Positions 7,555 to 17,120 of a stretch of 64,000 nt of DNA are shown piece after piece (the first letter of the stretch is position 1; each line of letters begins with the position of its first letter). This DNA comes from Fictibacillus nanhaiensis. GTDB taxonomy: Bacteria; Bacillota; Bacilli; Bacillales; Fictibacillaceae. The translations under genes and the position numbers were made by a program. The stretch is taken from contig JAFHKR010000039.1 of assembly GCA_017052515.1 (NCBI GenBank), positions 1,116,001-1,180,000 on the forward strand, in the 5' to 3' direction. Under the pieces are notes generated by a model. It saw only the letters and a program-made list of their open reading frames with translations. It was not told where the DNA came from and ran no database searches.

Positions 7555-9069
7555 ATGATATTTTTTAAGAAAAAAAAGAAAAATCAACAACAAGAAGCTA
7601 AATCAAATTCTACAAAAGGTACATTGACATTTCCAGAACTCATGAAAAAGCTGACCGCTTCAGCCGACTTTTCTACTGTGAAGCAAACATCTCTTAGCAC
7701 CTTCTATATCTCTTATTATAAAACACTTGTAAATCCCGAATTTCTTCATCGTGATTTATTACCGTATATAACAGAAATGCCTCTAAAAAATTTAGACGAT
7801 ATCCAGAAGCATCTACCTTTAGATGGAATGGTCAAATCGAATGATGTTCATGACATCGCGAACAAAGTAACAGAAGGCTTTATTCTCATTCAAATGAATA
7901 AAGGCGACCCAGAAGGTTTGCTCGTTCCCAGTCTGTCGACTGAAAACAGGCAGATTTCGATTCCTGAAACCGAATTTAGTGTTGTTGGTCCAAAGGAAGC
8001 ATTCGTAGAATCTTTGGATACCAATTTAAACTTGATTCGTAAAAGACTTCCTATTCCTGAATTTACAGTAAAAGAAGTGCGTGTTGGAAAACTTTCTAAA
8101 ACGAGAGTTGCCATTATCTATATTGACGGAATCGCTGATGCAGAGAATGTGAACACTGCGATTCAACGTGTTAATGACATCGAATACGATCATGTCGTAG
8201 ACAGTTCCTATATCAATCAAATGATCTCAGACAACGAGAACTCTCCCTTTCCACAGCTCATTGATACAGAAAGACCTGATCGAGTAGCCAGTGTTTTGTC
8301 TGAAGGGAAAGTGGCGATTATGGCTGATGGATCTCCTCATGCACTGACCGGCCCGACAACTATTGTAGAATTCTTTTCAGCTTTTGAAGACTATTTTTTA
8401 AATTGGACGCTCGCTTCTGTCTTTCGGTTGATCCGATTGATGGCGGTTATGTTTTCAGTGTTATCAACGCCGCTTTATGTTGCTGTACTAACGTTTCATT
8501 ATGAGATGATTCCAGAAAATCTTTTAGCTACACTTGTGGCTTCACGTAACGATATTCCATTTCCACCTATATTAGAAGCTATCGTACTAGAACTTTCGAT
8601 TGAGTTACTTCGTGAAGCTGGTGCGAGGCTACCATCTAAAGTCGGTCAAACGATCGGTATCGTTGGAGGTATCGTTATTGGAACGGCAGCGGTTCAAGCT
8701 GGTTTAACGAGTAACGTTCTTCTAATCATCGTAGCTCTAGCCGCACTCGCTTCTTTTACAACACCTGTCTATCAGATGAGTAACACGATTCGTTTGCTTC
8801 GTTTTCCCTTTTTAATATTTGCACAGTTCTTAGGTGTACTTGGTGTTGCGATCTGCTTTGCATTTATTGTTTCACATCTATTAAAACTTACTTCTCTCGG
8901 AAGACCTTACATCGCACCCCTATACCCGCTTCGTGTAAATGATTTAAAAGATGCACTCATCCGTATGCCTTTTAGTGTGCAGAACAGCCGTCCATCATCT
9001 GTTCGACCGCAAGATAAGGCGAAAATGAATAAAAAGCGCGCAAAAGAAAAACATGACATAGAAGACTAA
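7555..9069 (+). CDS. Spore germination receptor subunit A (GerA/GerKA family)
   Basis: A 504-residue A subunit of a germinant receptor in the inner spore membrane. A polar N-terminal cytosolic domain (to about residue 280) contains the conserved IIYIDGIA strand and the block VASVLSEGKVAIMADGSP, followed by about five membrane segments with the REAGARLPSKVGQTIGIVGG block and a Lys-rich tail. The ATG at 7555 is preferred over the in-frame GTG at 7546 because GGGTGAT stands 7 bases before it. It is the first gene of an A-B-C operon; B starts 16 bases downstream. The germinant is not predictable. Confidence 0.93.
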   Translation: MIFFKKKKKNQQQEAKSNSTKGTLTFPELMKKLTASADFSTVKQTSLSTFYISYYKTLVNPEFLHRDLLPYITEMPLKNLDDIQKHLPLDGMVKSNDVHDIANKVTEGFILIQMNKGDPEGLLVPSLSTENRQISIPETEFSVVGPKEAFVESLDTNLNLIRKRLPIPEFTVKEVRVGKLSKTRVAIIYIDGIADAENVNTAIQRVNDIEYDHVVDSSYINQMISDNENSPFPQLIDTERPDRVASVLSEGKVAIMADGSPHALTGPTTIVEFFSAFEDYFLNWTLASVFRLIRLMAVMFSVLSTPLYVAVLTFHYEMIPENLLATLVASRNDIPFPPILEAIVLELSIELLREAGARLPSKVGQTIGIVGGIVIGTAAVQAGLTSNVLLIIVALAALASFTTPVYQMSNTIRLLRFPFLIFAQFLGVLGVAICFAFIVSHLLKLTSLGRPYIAPLYPLRVNDLKDALIRMPFSVQNSRPSSVRPQDKAKMNKKRAKEKHDIED

Positions 9070-9085
9070 AAAGCGAGGGGTATGT

Positions 9086-10198
9086 ATGTCTCAGATCAGT
9101 GAAAACAAGCAGATATCACCTTATATGGCTTTTTATATGGTTACAACGATGCAGATTGGTGTAGGAATTCTTGGGTTCGAGCGATATATCGCAAAGACAG
9201 CTGGACATGATGCATGGATTTCTGTAATCATCGGGGGGCTTTTGTTCAACGTGTTGATCTGGATGATCTATCGAATCCTTTCTAGAGAAAACGCTGATAT
9301 CATCGGTGTACATAGAAATTTATTTGGCAGATGGATCGGTGGTACACTAAGCTTTTTACTTTTAATTTATTTTAGTTCAACCATTCTAACTGTACTTAGA
9401 ACGTATATTGAAGTGATTCAGATTTGGATCTTTCCTGAACTCGGAACACCGATCATCACCTTTATCCTATTAGGACTAGCTTATTCCTATGTTATAGGAG
9501 GAATCCGGGTTGTAGCAGGGCTCTCCGTATTAGGATTTTTTATGTCACTGCCTTTGTTCTTATTAAAATACTACGCACTTAAAAATGCACATTATACGAA
9601 TTTTTTACCTATTCTTGACCATTCTTTTAGTGATTTGATGGCTGCAACAAAAGGGGTTACTCTTGATTATTTAGGTTTTGAGCTCATTTTGTTATACCTG
9701 CCTTTCTTAAAACATCCTGAAAAGTCTCAAAAATGGGCACATTTGGGTAACCTGTTTACGATGTTTACTTACCTGATCACTGTGTTTGTATCTTTTGTCT
9801 ATTTTAATCAAGAGCAGCTTCAACATACGATTTGGGCGACTTTAACGCTTTGGAAAATCGTTGACCTTCCTTTTGCACAACGTTTTGAATATGCTGGAAT
9901 CGCTCTTTGGCTCTTCGTAATTCTTCCTAACATCTGTATTGGTTTTTGGTCGGTTAGTCGCGGAATTCACCGGTTATATAAAATCAAGCAAAAAAGCGCA
10001 CTTCGAACGATGATGTTCATAATCTTCATATGCAGTATCTTAGTCGTTGACAGGCAGCAAGTAGACATACTGAACACGAAAGTTTCTCAGATTGGTTTTT
10101 ATATTCTATATGCTTACATTCCCTTTCTATTTGTGATCCAACTTATTTTAGGAAAAGGAAACGGAAAAGGAAAAGGAAGGAAAACAAGTAATGGTTAG
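9086..10198 (+). CDS. Spore germination receptor subunit B (GerB family)
   Basis: A 370-residue polytopic membrane protein with about ten hydrophobic segments. It belongs to the endospore germination permease branch of the APC superfamily that forms the germinant-sensing B subunit. The start ATG has GAGGGG upstream, and the gene overlaps gerC by 8 bases. A short Gly-Lys repeat (GKGNGKGKGRK) closes the C-terminus. Expression in the forespore with its A and C partners is expected from family knowledge. Confidence 0.93.
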   Translation: MSQISENKQISPYMAFYMVTTMQIGVGILGFERYIAKTAGHDAWISVIIGGLLFNVLIWMIYRILSRENADIIGVHRNLFGRWIGGTLSFLLLIYFSSTILTVLRTYIEVIQIWIFPELGTPIITFILLGLAYSYVIGGIRVVAGLSVLGFFMSLPLFLLKYYALKNAHYTNFLPILDHSFSDLMAATKGVTLDYLGFELILLYLPFLKHPEKSQKWAHLGNLFTMFTYLITVFVSFVYFNQEQLQHTIWATLTLWKIVDLPFAQRFEYAGIALWLFVILPNICIGFWSVSRGIHRLYKIKQKSALRTMMFIIFICSILVVDRQQVDILNTKVSQIGFYILYAYIPFLFVIQLILGKGNGKGKGRKTSNG

Positions 10199-11270
10199 AA
10201 AAAATATGATTATCGTTTTCACTTTATTCCTGCTAACAGGCTGTTTTCCAAGCAAGAAGATTCTTGAAGATGTTCAGCTCGTTTCCGCCGTAGGTTATGA
10301 TTATAAGTCAAACAGCCAAGTGGAGTTAAACGGAATGGTAGCGATTCCACAAAGAGGTGAAGATGTCCCTCCCATTTCGGAAGTTTTCACAGCAACTACG
10401 AATACGAGCAAGATGGCAAGAGCATTGGAACAAGCTGAATCACCTAAACCATTCGAAATCGGACGCTTAGATATCGCTCTTTATAATCATCGTTTAGCTG
10501 AAAATGGTATCTATGATCTAGTAGACACACTTCAGCGTGATCCATCTTTAGGGCGCGATCTTTATATGGCAATCGTTAAAGGAAGTACGAAAACCTTACT
10601 AAAGCAACAATACCCACTCAGCGAAACACCTTCTAAGTATCTGCTTCAACTGCTTGATCAAAATATGAACGCAAACATACCAAAGTCAAACATACATGAT
10701 TTTTTGTATAGATATTACGGAAAAGGAATGGATCCAAACTTGCCACTCATAGAGAAGCAAGGTGATCGAATAAGAGTAATAGGAACAGCTCTCTTAAAAG
10801 ACGATAAAATGGTTGGACAATTGAAACTTGAAGATTCTTTCCTTTTAAAGCTTCTCATGGAACCCTTTGAAAAAGGCATCTATGAAGTAAAATTTAAAAA
10901 TAATCAATTTTTTACGATTCAAAACCTGTCATCTAAAGTAGAGTATCAATTTAAAAACGTGAAACGCTCTCCATCAGTAGACATTTCGGTAAAAGTGAAA
11001 GGACGAGTAAGTGAAGCGCCTAAAATTCCGGTAAGTAATCCAGCTCTTATCGAGCAGCTTGAAAGTGCTACAGAAAAAGCGATGAATAAACGAACAAATA
11101 AAATCGTGAAGAAATTACAAAAAGCAAAGGTTGATACGATTGGATTAGGAGATCTTGCTAGAAGTAGAACTCGAGGATTTGATTTTAAACGTTGGGACGA
11201 ACAATATCCTGACATCCCAATCAACGTTAAAGTGAAGGTGGAAATTACGCAGGCAGGGATTACGGAGTAG
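10191..11270 (+). CDS. Ger(x)C-family spore germination lipoprotein
   Basis: A 359-residue lipoprotein and third subunit of the receptor. The signal sequence ends in L-L-T-G-C with Cys at residue 18, so it should be lipidated by Lgt in the forespore membrane. The C-terminal half carries the family block ending with DFKRWDEQYPDIPINVKVKVEI. It overlaps the B subunit by 8 bases, suggesting translational coupling. Length agrees with GerAC/GerKC. Confidence 0.93.
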   Translation: MVRKNMIIVFTLFLLTGCFPSKKILEDVQLVSAVGYDYKSNSQVELNGMVAIPQRGEDVPPISEVFTATTNTSKMARALEQAESPKPFEIGRLDIALYNHRLAENGIYDLVDTLQRDPSLGRDLYMAIVKGSTKTLLKQQYPLSETPSKYLLQLLDQNMNANIPKSNIHDFLYRYYGKGMDPNLPLIEKQGDRIRVIGTALLKDDKMVGQLKLEDSFLLKLLMEPFEKGIYEVKFKNNQFFTIQNLSSKVEYQFKNVKRSPSVDISVKVKGRVSEAPKIPVSNPALIEQLESATEKAMNKRTNKIVKKLQKAKVDTIGLGDLARSRTRGFDFKRWDEQYPDIPINVKVKVEITQAGITE

Positions 11271-11335
11271 CCTCTAGTTTTGTGGGAATTCCAGCTTTGG
11301 ATTAGTTTTGACGAGAAGTAATCTTGTGTCGAATA

Positions 11336-11423
11336 TCGGATAAAAAATTTTATCCGTGAAATAATTAAGCTTATACGTGAATATATTGCAATTTAGCGTG
11401 ATATTATTTTGAATTACCGTGGA
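11336..11423. repeat. Phased 21-bp repeat array B (word CGTGAATAT)
   Basis: Copies CGTGAAATAAT, CGTGAATATAT, CGTGATATTAT and CGTGGATATAT start at 11355, 11376, 11397 and 11418, exactly 21 bp apart. A decayed copy (TCGGATAA) precedes them near 11336. The array occupies the gap after gerC; no gene is seen there. Confidence 0.82.
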
Positions 11424-11507
11424 TATATGGCTAATATATCCCCTCTTGTATGTGTCGTGCGCACATTCAATTACAATGCCCACCTCAAATGGACATCACT
11501 CAAATAA

Positions 11508-11558
11508 AAAAGAAGCTTTTACTCAATGTTTTCAAAACGTTAAGTAAAAGCTTCTTTT
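11508..11558. terminator. Bidirectional terminator between gerC and the tubby-like gene
   Basis: AAAGAAGCTTTTACT and its complement AGTAAAAGCTTCTTT form a stem of about 15 bp with A and T runs outside. Confidence 0.85.
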
Positions 11559-11568
11559 ATTAGTAAGT

Positions 11569-12087
11569 TCAGCCGCCAGAGCCTCCTGCACCAGCTCCAG
11601 CGGAAGATCGGTTTCGTTTTTCGATCGCATTTACTCCCATTACAACAGCAATTAGCTCTTCTGTTAATAAGCAATCTGAAGTGTGTTTTAACTCATAAGC
11701 AGAAGCTTGAAAAAATCCATTCACTTTTTTAAACGTCGCTACTTCCTCCTTGTTCTCATCAAAAACGGTATACTCTTTTGAAAAAGCAGGAGCTTCAATT
11801 TCATAATTTTGCACATTCGTTATGTAATGATATTTTTTAGAAAAGAACGCAAACGATGATTTTACAACACCGAGTTCCCTGCCGTCTGATTGCTTAACCA
11901 CCCATTTTCCCGATAAGAAAGGAAAATTCCCTTCAATGATTACTCTTCCAGATTCATCTTCAATACTCACACCTGAAGAAAATGCGCTTCTTAGATCAAG
12001 GACACCTTGTTTCTGATGCTCTGCATTATAAATATCAGTTTTACCTGACGAGAAAAAGGTATCTTCAAAATACACACATCTTTCCAT
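11569..12087 (-). CDS. Tubby C-terminal/LURP-one-like domain protein
   Basis: A 172-residue protein made largely of beta strands in the pattern of LURP-one/YxjI tubby-like proteins: short repeated strands such as GRVIIEGNFPF, GKWVVKQSDGRELGVVKS and YEIEAPAFSKEYTVFDENKEEVATF. It ends in a Gly/Ala/Ser-rich tail. No signal peptide is visible. AGGGGG lies 9 bases before the ATG. Tubby-like folds in bacteria are often membrane-lipid associated, but function is unknown. The family call rests on pattern recognition only. Confidence 0.6.
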   Translation of the reverse strand: MERCVYFEDTFFSSGKTDIYNAEHQKQGVLDLRSAFSSGVSIEDESGRVIIEGNFPFLSGKWVVKQSDGRELGVVKSSFAFFSKKYHYITNVQNYEIEAPAFSKEYTVFDENKEEVATFKKVNGFFQASAYELKHTSDCLLTEELIAVVMGVNAIEKRNRSSAGAGAGGSGG

Positions 12088-12117
12088 GACAACAATCCCC
12101 CTAAGTCACTTTGGCAT

Positions 12118-12233
12118 TTATTTTTGCTGATCTTCTAACTGTTGAAGTCGCTTTTCAAGTTTCTTTCGCTTTTCTGTTCTTGAAACACAATAATGAAGGC
12201 TGTCGCAGCCATACAAAATGTAACCCATTCCAT
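12118..12233 (-). pseudogene. Small membrane protein broken by a one-base frameshift
   Basis: The ATG at 12233 follows GGGGTGA (which overlaps the stop of the upstream phosphoesterase) and encodes a hydrophobic N-terminus (MEWVTFCMAATAFIIVF). The coiled-coil-like tail (RTEKRKKLEKRLQQLEDQQK) is in another frame ending with TAA at 12120-12118. Adding one base in the TTT run after GTG would fuse them into a 38-residue protein with one membrane helix and a basic coiled tail. The 116-base span is one base short of a whole frame. It is either a recent mutation or a homopolymer sequencing error. Confidence 0.7.
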
Positions 12234-12240
12234 GTTATGG

Positions 12241-13629
12241 TCACCCCTTAATCTTCTGTAGTTCAGTAAATCTGGTATTAAAAGCGCTACTTACAAACTC
12301 TTTTTTCTCAGCATAAATTTCAATTACTTCTTTAATCTCTTCTGGCCGGTAAAACTCGTTCCGATTGTGGGCAAGCGATGGATAACCTGAACCTCGTTGG
12401 AGATAATCTGAAGAAGCAACCGAATACCATCTTTCTTCATCTAACGGTTCATCGCCTATTCTCATTTCAACGACTCTCGTTCCATCATGAACAACTTCTG
12501 CGCCTGATAAATGCAGACCACCTATATACTTCCCTCTGAAGCCTGGTCCTCTTCCATCTTGTAAGCAATGTTGAACATTAAGTGATTGTTGAACAGCTTC
12601 AAATATGTACTTCCCTTGAATCTCAAAAGATGTTGGGTTGAGGGGTGATGGGCAAATTTCGATACATTTTTTATGAGAAACGTAAGAAAAGATTCCAGCG
12701 TTAACAATCCCACTGTTGATCAAGCCTATATCGGTACTCAGCATATCCTTTAACCCATCTGCGATAAGATTTGTGAGAGGATTTTCATTGATCACATCGT
12801 GCCATAACGGTTCATCCATTCTATATAACGGTTTTCCTAAGATCTCAATTGCCGTTTCTTTGCTTCGTTTAAGAATAGAAAGAATCTCTTCATCTGATTT
12901 CGAATCTAATGTGTTATAAACAGCGGATTGTAAAAGCGTTTTGTGCGTACTGTTGATTTCAAGTTCTAGTACACCAATATGTTCACCAAAGTTCCCGGCA
13001 CTTACGATGAACGTATCATTGACTACCTGAGCTTCTTTATATAAAACGTGATCATGTGCAGAAACGATCACATCTATGCAGGAGATCTCTTTTGCTAAAT
13101 CTATATCCGCTAGCGTTCCAACATGGTTCAGTAGGATGCACAGATCGTATTTACCGCGGTTTCGCTCCAGTTCTTCGGCAATAGCGATAATGTAATTTTC
13201 TCCATAAAATCCTAGCCCCTCATTAAAAGCGCCTAAGTCTGGGGATGCGCCAGTTACGAAAATACGCAGTCCATTCTTGTTCAGGATTACACTTGATTGA
13301 ACACCAGGAATCGTCGTTTTATCTTTCTTTAAAAGATTGTTGCTGATAAACGGAACTTTACTTTTTGTAGCCATATGTTCCAACGTGTCTGCCCCATTAA
13401 ACATCTCGTTGTTGCCGATCGTTATTAAATCATAACCAGCAGCATCGAGGAGCTCCACCGCTGCGATTCCTTTCGTTCCTTGAAGTTCGATACTCTTGAA
13501 ATCTGCAAAATCACCTGCATCCACCAATAAAGTGTTTTCGTCTTTATGTTGATGAATGAGTGTTACAGCTTTTGCAAAGTTATCAAAATGACTGTGAAGA
13601 TCGTTCGTGTGTATGATTTTAAGTTTCAT
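12241..13629 (-). CDS. yunD: YunD-type bifunctional metallophosphatase/5'-nucleotidase
   Basis: A 462-residue calcineurin-like phosphoesterase with C-terminal 5'-nucleotidase domain, the length of B. subtilis YunD. Metal-binding motifs are visible in order: HTNDLHSH near residue 7, DAGDF near 37, IGNNE near 71 (GNHE variant with Asn for His), LLNHVG near 165 and VSAHDHV near 188. No signal peptide, so it should be cytosolic, unlike secreted UDP-sugar hydrolases. Its TGA is inside the ribosome site of the small frameshifted gene, implying coupling. Substrate is likely a nucleotide or related phosphate ester. Confidence 0.87.
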   Translation of the reverse strand: MKLKIIHTNDLHSHFDNFAKAVTLIHQHKDENTLLVDAGDFADFKSIELQGTKGIAAVELLDAAGYDLITIGNNEMFNGADTLEHMATKSKVPFISNNLLKKDKTTIPGVQSSVILNKNGLRIFVTGASPDLGAFNEGLGFYGENYIIAIAEELERNRGKYDLCILLNHVGTLADIDLAKEISCIDVIVSAHDHVLYKEAQVVNDTFIVSAGNFGEHIGVLELEINSTHKTLLQSAVYNTLDSKSDEEILSILKRSKETAIEILGKPLYRMDEPLWHDVINENPLTNLIADGLKDMLSTDIGLINSGIVNAGIFSYVSHKKCIEICPSPLNPTSFEIQGKYIFEAVQQSLNVQHCLQDGRGPGFRGKYIGGLHLSGAEVVHDGTRVVEMRIGDEPLDEERWYSVASSDYLQRGSGYPSLAHNRNEFYRPEEIKEVIEIYAEKKEFVSSAFNTRFTELQKIKG

Positions 13630-13716
13630 AAATCCCCCAAATTAATAATAAATTCCCTTTACAAATAATGGTATCATAAAATAAAAAGTAAATGTTCAAA
13701 AAAACGGAGGAATGTC

Positions 13717-14265
13717 ATGTCACATCACGATAACGAGTTATGCATTAGACCGATTATAGAACCAGATCTCCCCAAGCTTTGGGAACTCATCTATAAAGAG
13801 AAGGAACCAGAATGGAAACTATGGGATGCTCCATATTTTGAGCACAAACAAATTCCTATTGAAGAATTTATGTGGAACAAAGATCACTATGTTGATCATG
13901 ATCAACGGTGGGCGATAGAAGTGGCTGGTGAGTTAATTGGAACCGTGAGTTATTATTGGGAGCACGAGCCATCCCATTGGTTAGAGATGGGAATCGGCAT
14001 CTACAATCCTAATTATTGGAGCGGAGGATATGGCACAAGGGCCTCTATCTTATGGATCAACCACTTGTTTAACACCCTTCCACTTGTTCGGGTTGGTTAC
14101 ACAACATGGTCAGGGAATGAGCGGATGATTAAGGTTGGTGAAAAACTCGGCATGAAAATGGAAGGGAGAATGAGAAAGTGTCGTTATTACAATGGAGTAT
14201 ATTATGACTCGATCAGGATGGGCATTCTTCGAGAAGAGTGGGATTCATCCACATTAGGAGGATAG
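13717..14265 (+). CDS. GNAT-family N-acetyltransferase (RimJ/RimL-like)
   Basis: A 182-residue acetyltransferase. The family acetyl-CoA segment is seen as GIGIYNPNYWSGGYGTRAS (about residues 89-107), followed by the VRVGYTTWSGNERMIKVGEKLGMKMEGRMRK block typical of RimJ/RimL-type GNATs. GGAGG lies 7 bases before the ATG. It is a single gene divergent from the phosphoesterase. The substrate is unknown. Confidence 0.88.
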   Translation: MSHHDNELCIRPIIEPDLPKLWELIYKEKEPEWKLWDAPYFEHKQIPIEEFMWNKDHYVDHDQRWAIEVAGELIGTVSYYWEHEPSHWLEMGIGIYNPNYWSGGYGTRASILWINHLFNTLPLVRVGYTTWSGNERMIKVGEKLGMKMEGRMRKCRYYNGVYYDSIRMGILREEWDSSTLGG

Positions 14266-14283
14266 GAGTATGGAATGAAAAAA

Positions 14284-14315
14284 ACTAGCTTAGTTGAATA
14301 TACTTCTAAGCTAGC
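14284..14315 (-). terminator. Terminator after the methyltransferase gene
   Basis: AGCTAGCTTAG and CTAAGCTAG form a hairpin which on the minus strand runs into seven T. Confidence 0.8.
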
Positions 14316-14325
14316 TCTCACCTCT

Positions 14326-15108
14326 TTAATCTAGTTTCATTTTAACCGCACGTGTGGCTACAAAACTTTTAATAAAGGAATCGATCGGTCTTCTTCCACC
14401 AAAGTCATCTTCATATAATCCAGTAATCACAAAACCCGCATCAATCTGCCCTTGTATTTGGTTCTCTAATGTGTGGCCGAATTCTATCGTCTCATCAGCT
14501 TTAAGATAGTCAGACTTCTCTTTTTGTGTCATAGAATCAAGAGTTGAATAAGGAATGCTGTTACTTACCACTAGATTTCCCTTTTGGTCTTCTTCATCAT
14601 CAAATATAAATAATAATGGATTTGTAAAACCTGATATAAGTACACCTCGGTCTTTTAATACACGTGACGCTTCTCTCCAAACAGGAGAAATGTCTTCAAC
14701 AAATACATTTGAAACAGGATGAACAATTAAGTCGAACTCCCCTTCATCAAACATAGAAAGATCACACATATCTCCTTGTATGACTCTTAGACTTAAATGA
14801 TTTGTTTCTGCCACCATCTGATCATTTTCTAACTGTTTTTGGGATATATCTACAACTGTAACGTCTGCACCAGTCGCGGCTAGAACTGGACCTTGTTGAC
14901 CGCCTCCTGAAGCAAGGCAAAGAACCTTAACGCCATGTAATGACTTCGGAAACCAACTTCTAGGAACGGGCTTTTCAGTTGTAACGGTAATACGCCAATC
15001 ACCTAATTTACTTTTTTCAATAATTTCTTTTGATACTGGCCTTGTATAGCTCACACCATCTTCTACTTTCTTATCCCAAGCCTTGCTATTATGTTTAACC
15101 GTATTCAT
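14326..15108 (-). CDS. SAM-dependent class I methyltransferase
   Basis: A 260-residue methyltransferase with motif I VLCLASGGGQQGPVLAATGADVTVVD (around residues 60-85) and motif IV EFDLIVHPVSNVFV. The start at 15108 has TAGGAG 8 bases upstream; an ATG 30 bases earlier lacks one. This type (Methyltransf_11/ubiE-like) is common in Bacilli as a stand-alone gene. Substrate is unknown. Confidence 0.87.
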   Translation of the reverse strand: MNTVKHNSKAWDKKVEDGVSYTRPVSKEIIEKSKLGDWRITVTTEKPVPRSWFPKSLHGVKVLCLASGGGQQGPVLAATGADVTVVDISQKQLENDQMVAETNHLSLRVIQGDMCDLSMFDEGEFDLIVHPVSNVFVEDISPVWREASRVLKDRGVLISGFTNPLLFIFDDEEDQKGNLVVSNSIPYSTLDSMTQKEKSDYLKADETIEFGHTLENQIQGQIDAGFVITGLYEDDFGGRRPIDSFIKSFVATRAVKMKLD

Positions 15109-15192
15109 CTTTAAAACTCCTAGTCTATATGTAGTCATATTAAACTTTTCTGATAAAGGTCAAAAACTCCTTCATAAAAAACAAAAAAAGCA

Positions 15193-15219
15193 AAAAGAGC
15201 CTTTAATTAAGGCTCTTTT
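15193..15219 (-). terminator. Terminator after mqo
   Basis: AAAAGAGCCTT and AAGGCTCTTTT form an 11-bp stem with a 5-base loop, followed by T-rich sequence on the minus strand. Confidence 0.85.
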
Positions 15220-15229
15220 AATAGCAAAT

Positions 15230-16774
15230 CTAAATCTTTTCATGTAAAACTGTAGGTTCTATTTCCGAAAAATCCGCTAACGTAGGTTCTTTTGCATCAA
15301 GTTTTAAAGTACGGGCTGTTAAATCATGTATCTTCTTCAACAGTTCAGGATTGTTCATCAATCGCTGGCCATAAGAAGGGATCATCTCTTTGATCTTTGG
15401 CTCCCATTTTCTGATTTCTTGCGGGAAGCATTTGTTCAACACTTCAAGCATAACGTGAACAGCAGTTGACGCTCCAGGAGATGCACCAAGTAGGGCCGCA
15501 ATCGAACCATCAGCGGAAGTAATTACTTCTGTACCGAACTGAAGGGTTCCTTTTCCACCCGTTTCGGTATCTTTGATAACCTGAACACGTTGCCCAGCTA
15601 CGACAAGATCCCAATCTTCAATCTTGGCAGTTGGAATAAACTCTCTTAGTTCTTCCATTCGTTGTTCTTTTGACAACAATACTTGCTGAATCAAGTATTT
15701 CGTTAGTGACATTTCTTTAGCACCCGCAGCTAGCATCGTTAATACGTTGTTAGGTTTTACAGAAGTAACTAAGTCAAGCATAGATCCTGTTTTTAAGAAT
15801 TTTGGTGAGAATCCCGCAAACGGTCCAAACAACAACGATTTCTTGTTGTCGATATAGCGTGTATCCAAGTGTGGAACAGACATTGGTGGTGCACCGACTT
15901 TAGCTTTTCCATATACTTTTGCGTGCTGCTGCTCAATCACTTCTGGATTCTTACAGACCATGAATATACCACTCACTGGAAATCCGCCGATATGTTTTCC
16001 TTCAGGGATACCAGATTTTTGGAGAAGATGAAGACTTCCCCCTCCACCACCTATAAAAACAAACTTAGCTGTGTGTCTTTCAACAGATCCTGAATTTAGA
16101 TTTTTGACTTTCAGTTCCCAAGAGCCATCACTCATACGCTTTAAGTTTTCCACGCTGTGTTTGTATTTAACATCTACATTCTTGTTCTGCAGATGACTAA
16201 ATAACATACGAGTGAGTGAACCAAAATTAACATCTGTTCCTGAATCAATCTTGGTAGCAGCGATGCTCTCATCTAAAGAACGGCCTTCCATAATTAACGG
16301 AATCCATTCCATCAATTTCTCTGGAGAATCTGAGAATTCCATCCCTTTAAAAAGAGGATTCTCTGTTAGCGCTTCCATACGTTTCTTTAAAAACTGAACA
16401 TTGCTTTCTCCTTGAACCATACTCATATGTGGCAATGGCATGATGAAATCTTCTGGATTACGAATCAACTTTTGTTCAACAAGGTAAGACCAGAACTGCA
16501 TCGATACTTGAAACTGTTCATTGATTTCTATGGCTTTCGAGATATCGATCGATCCATCTGGTTTTTCCGATGTGTAATTTAGTTCACAAAGTGCAGCATG
16601 CCCAGTTCCCGCATTGTTCCACTCATTAGAACTTTCCTCTCCTGCTTTATCAAGTTTTTCAAATACCTTAATTTTCATTTCTGGAGCTATTTCTTTTAAG
16701 ATCGTTCCTAATGTAGCACTCATGATTCCAGCGCCAATTAAAAGGACGTCTGTGTTCGTTTCTCTGTTGCTCAT
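15230..16774 (-). CDS. mqo: Malate:quinone oxidoreductase
   Basis: A 514-residue FAD-dependent peripheral membrane enzyme that oxidises malate to oxaloacetate and passes electrons to the quinone pool. The Rossmann GxGxxS motif ([10 protein letters not shown]) begins at about residue 14; the signature [22 protein letters not shown] follows at about 45, and [15 protein letters not shown] lies near the end. The start was moved to the ATG at 16774 (or 16777), with AAAAGG 6-9 bases upstream, to match the usual MSN N-terminus. It resembles B. cereus-group Mqo; B. subtilis lacks this enzyme and uses Mdh. Confidence 0.95.
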   Translation of the reverse strand: MSNRETNTDVLLIGAGIMSATLGTILKEIAPEMKIKVFEKLDKAGEESSNEWNNAGTGHAALCELNYTSEKPDGSIDISKAIEINEQFQVSMQFWSYLVEQKLIRNPEDFIMPLPHMSMVQGESNVQFLKKRMEALTENPLFKGMEFSDSPEKLMEWIPLIMEGRSLDESIAATKIDSGTDVNFGSLTRMLFSHLQNKNVDVKYKHSVENLKRMSDGSWELKVKNLNSGSVERHTAKFVFIGGGGGSLHLLQKSGIPEGKHIGGFPVSGIFMVCKNPEVIEQQHAKVYGKAKVGAPPMSVPHLDTRYIDNKKSLLFGPFAGFSPKFLKTGSMLDLVTSVKPNNVLTMLAAGAKEMSLTKYLIQQVLLSKEQRMEELREFIPTAKIEDWDLVVAGQRVQVIKDTETGGKGTLQFGTEVITSADGSIAALLGASPGASTAVHVMLEVLNKCFPQEIRKWEPKIKEMIPSYGQRLMNNPELLKKIHDLTARTLKLDAKEPTLADFSEIEPTVLHEKI

Positions 16775-17074
16775 CATTATCAACCTTTTCACCTAAAATT
16801 TACAGAAAAAAGCCATCGTCTCACATATAAGAAGAGACAATTGGTTACAGCTTTTCCTGTCCATGAAAACCATATCAACTAGTATTGCTAACATTTAAGT
16901 CTTTAATATCTTTATTATATGATAATTATAAATTATTTGAAAGCCGATAAATAGTGATAATTATATGAATTGTGTGCCGAAACTCTTTCGACATCAGTAT
17001 TTATAAAGGTTTTCAGGAAGGTTTTTAACAGAAGACCACATACTAATATATGTAACTTTTACTTTTTCGCATAT
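16775..17074. other. Gap between comK terminator and mqo
   Basis: About 300 A/T-rich bases hold the mqo promoter region and a short inverted repeat (GTCTC/GAGAC) at about 16821-16840. I see no gene, RNA family or clear promoter hexamers. Confidence 0.5.
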
Positions 17075-17103
17075 CAAAAACGCCTGAGATTCATCATCAG
17101 GCG
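17075..17103 (-). terminator. Terminator after comK
   Basis: CGCCTGA and its partner CAGGCG form a short stem, which on the minus strand is followed by TTTTTGAT. Confidence 0.75.
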
Positions 17104-17120
17104 CTCACGTTCACAATTAT

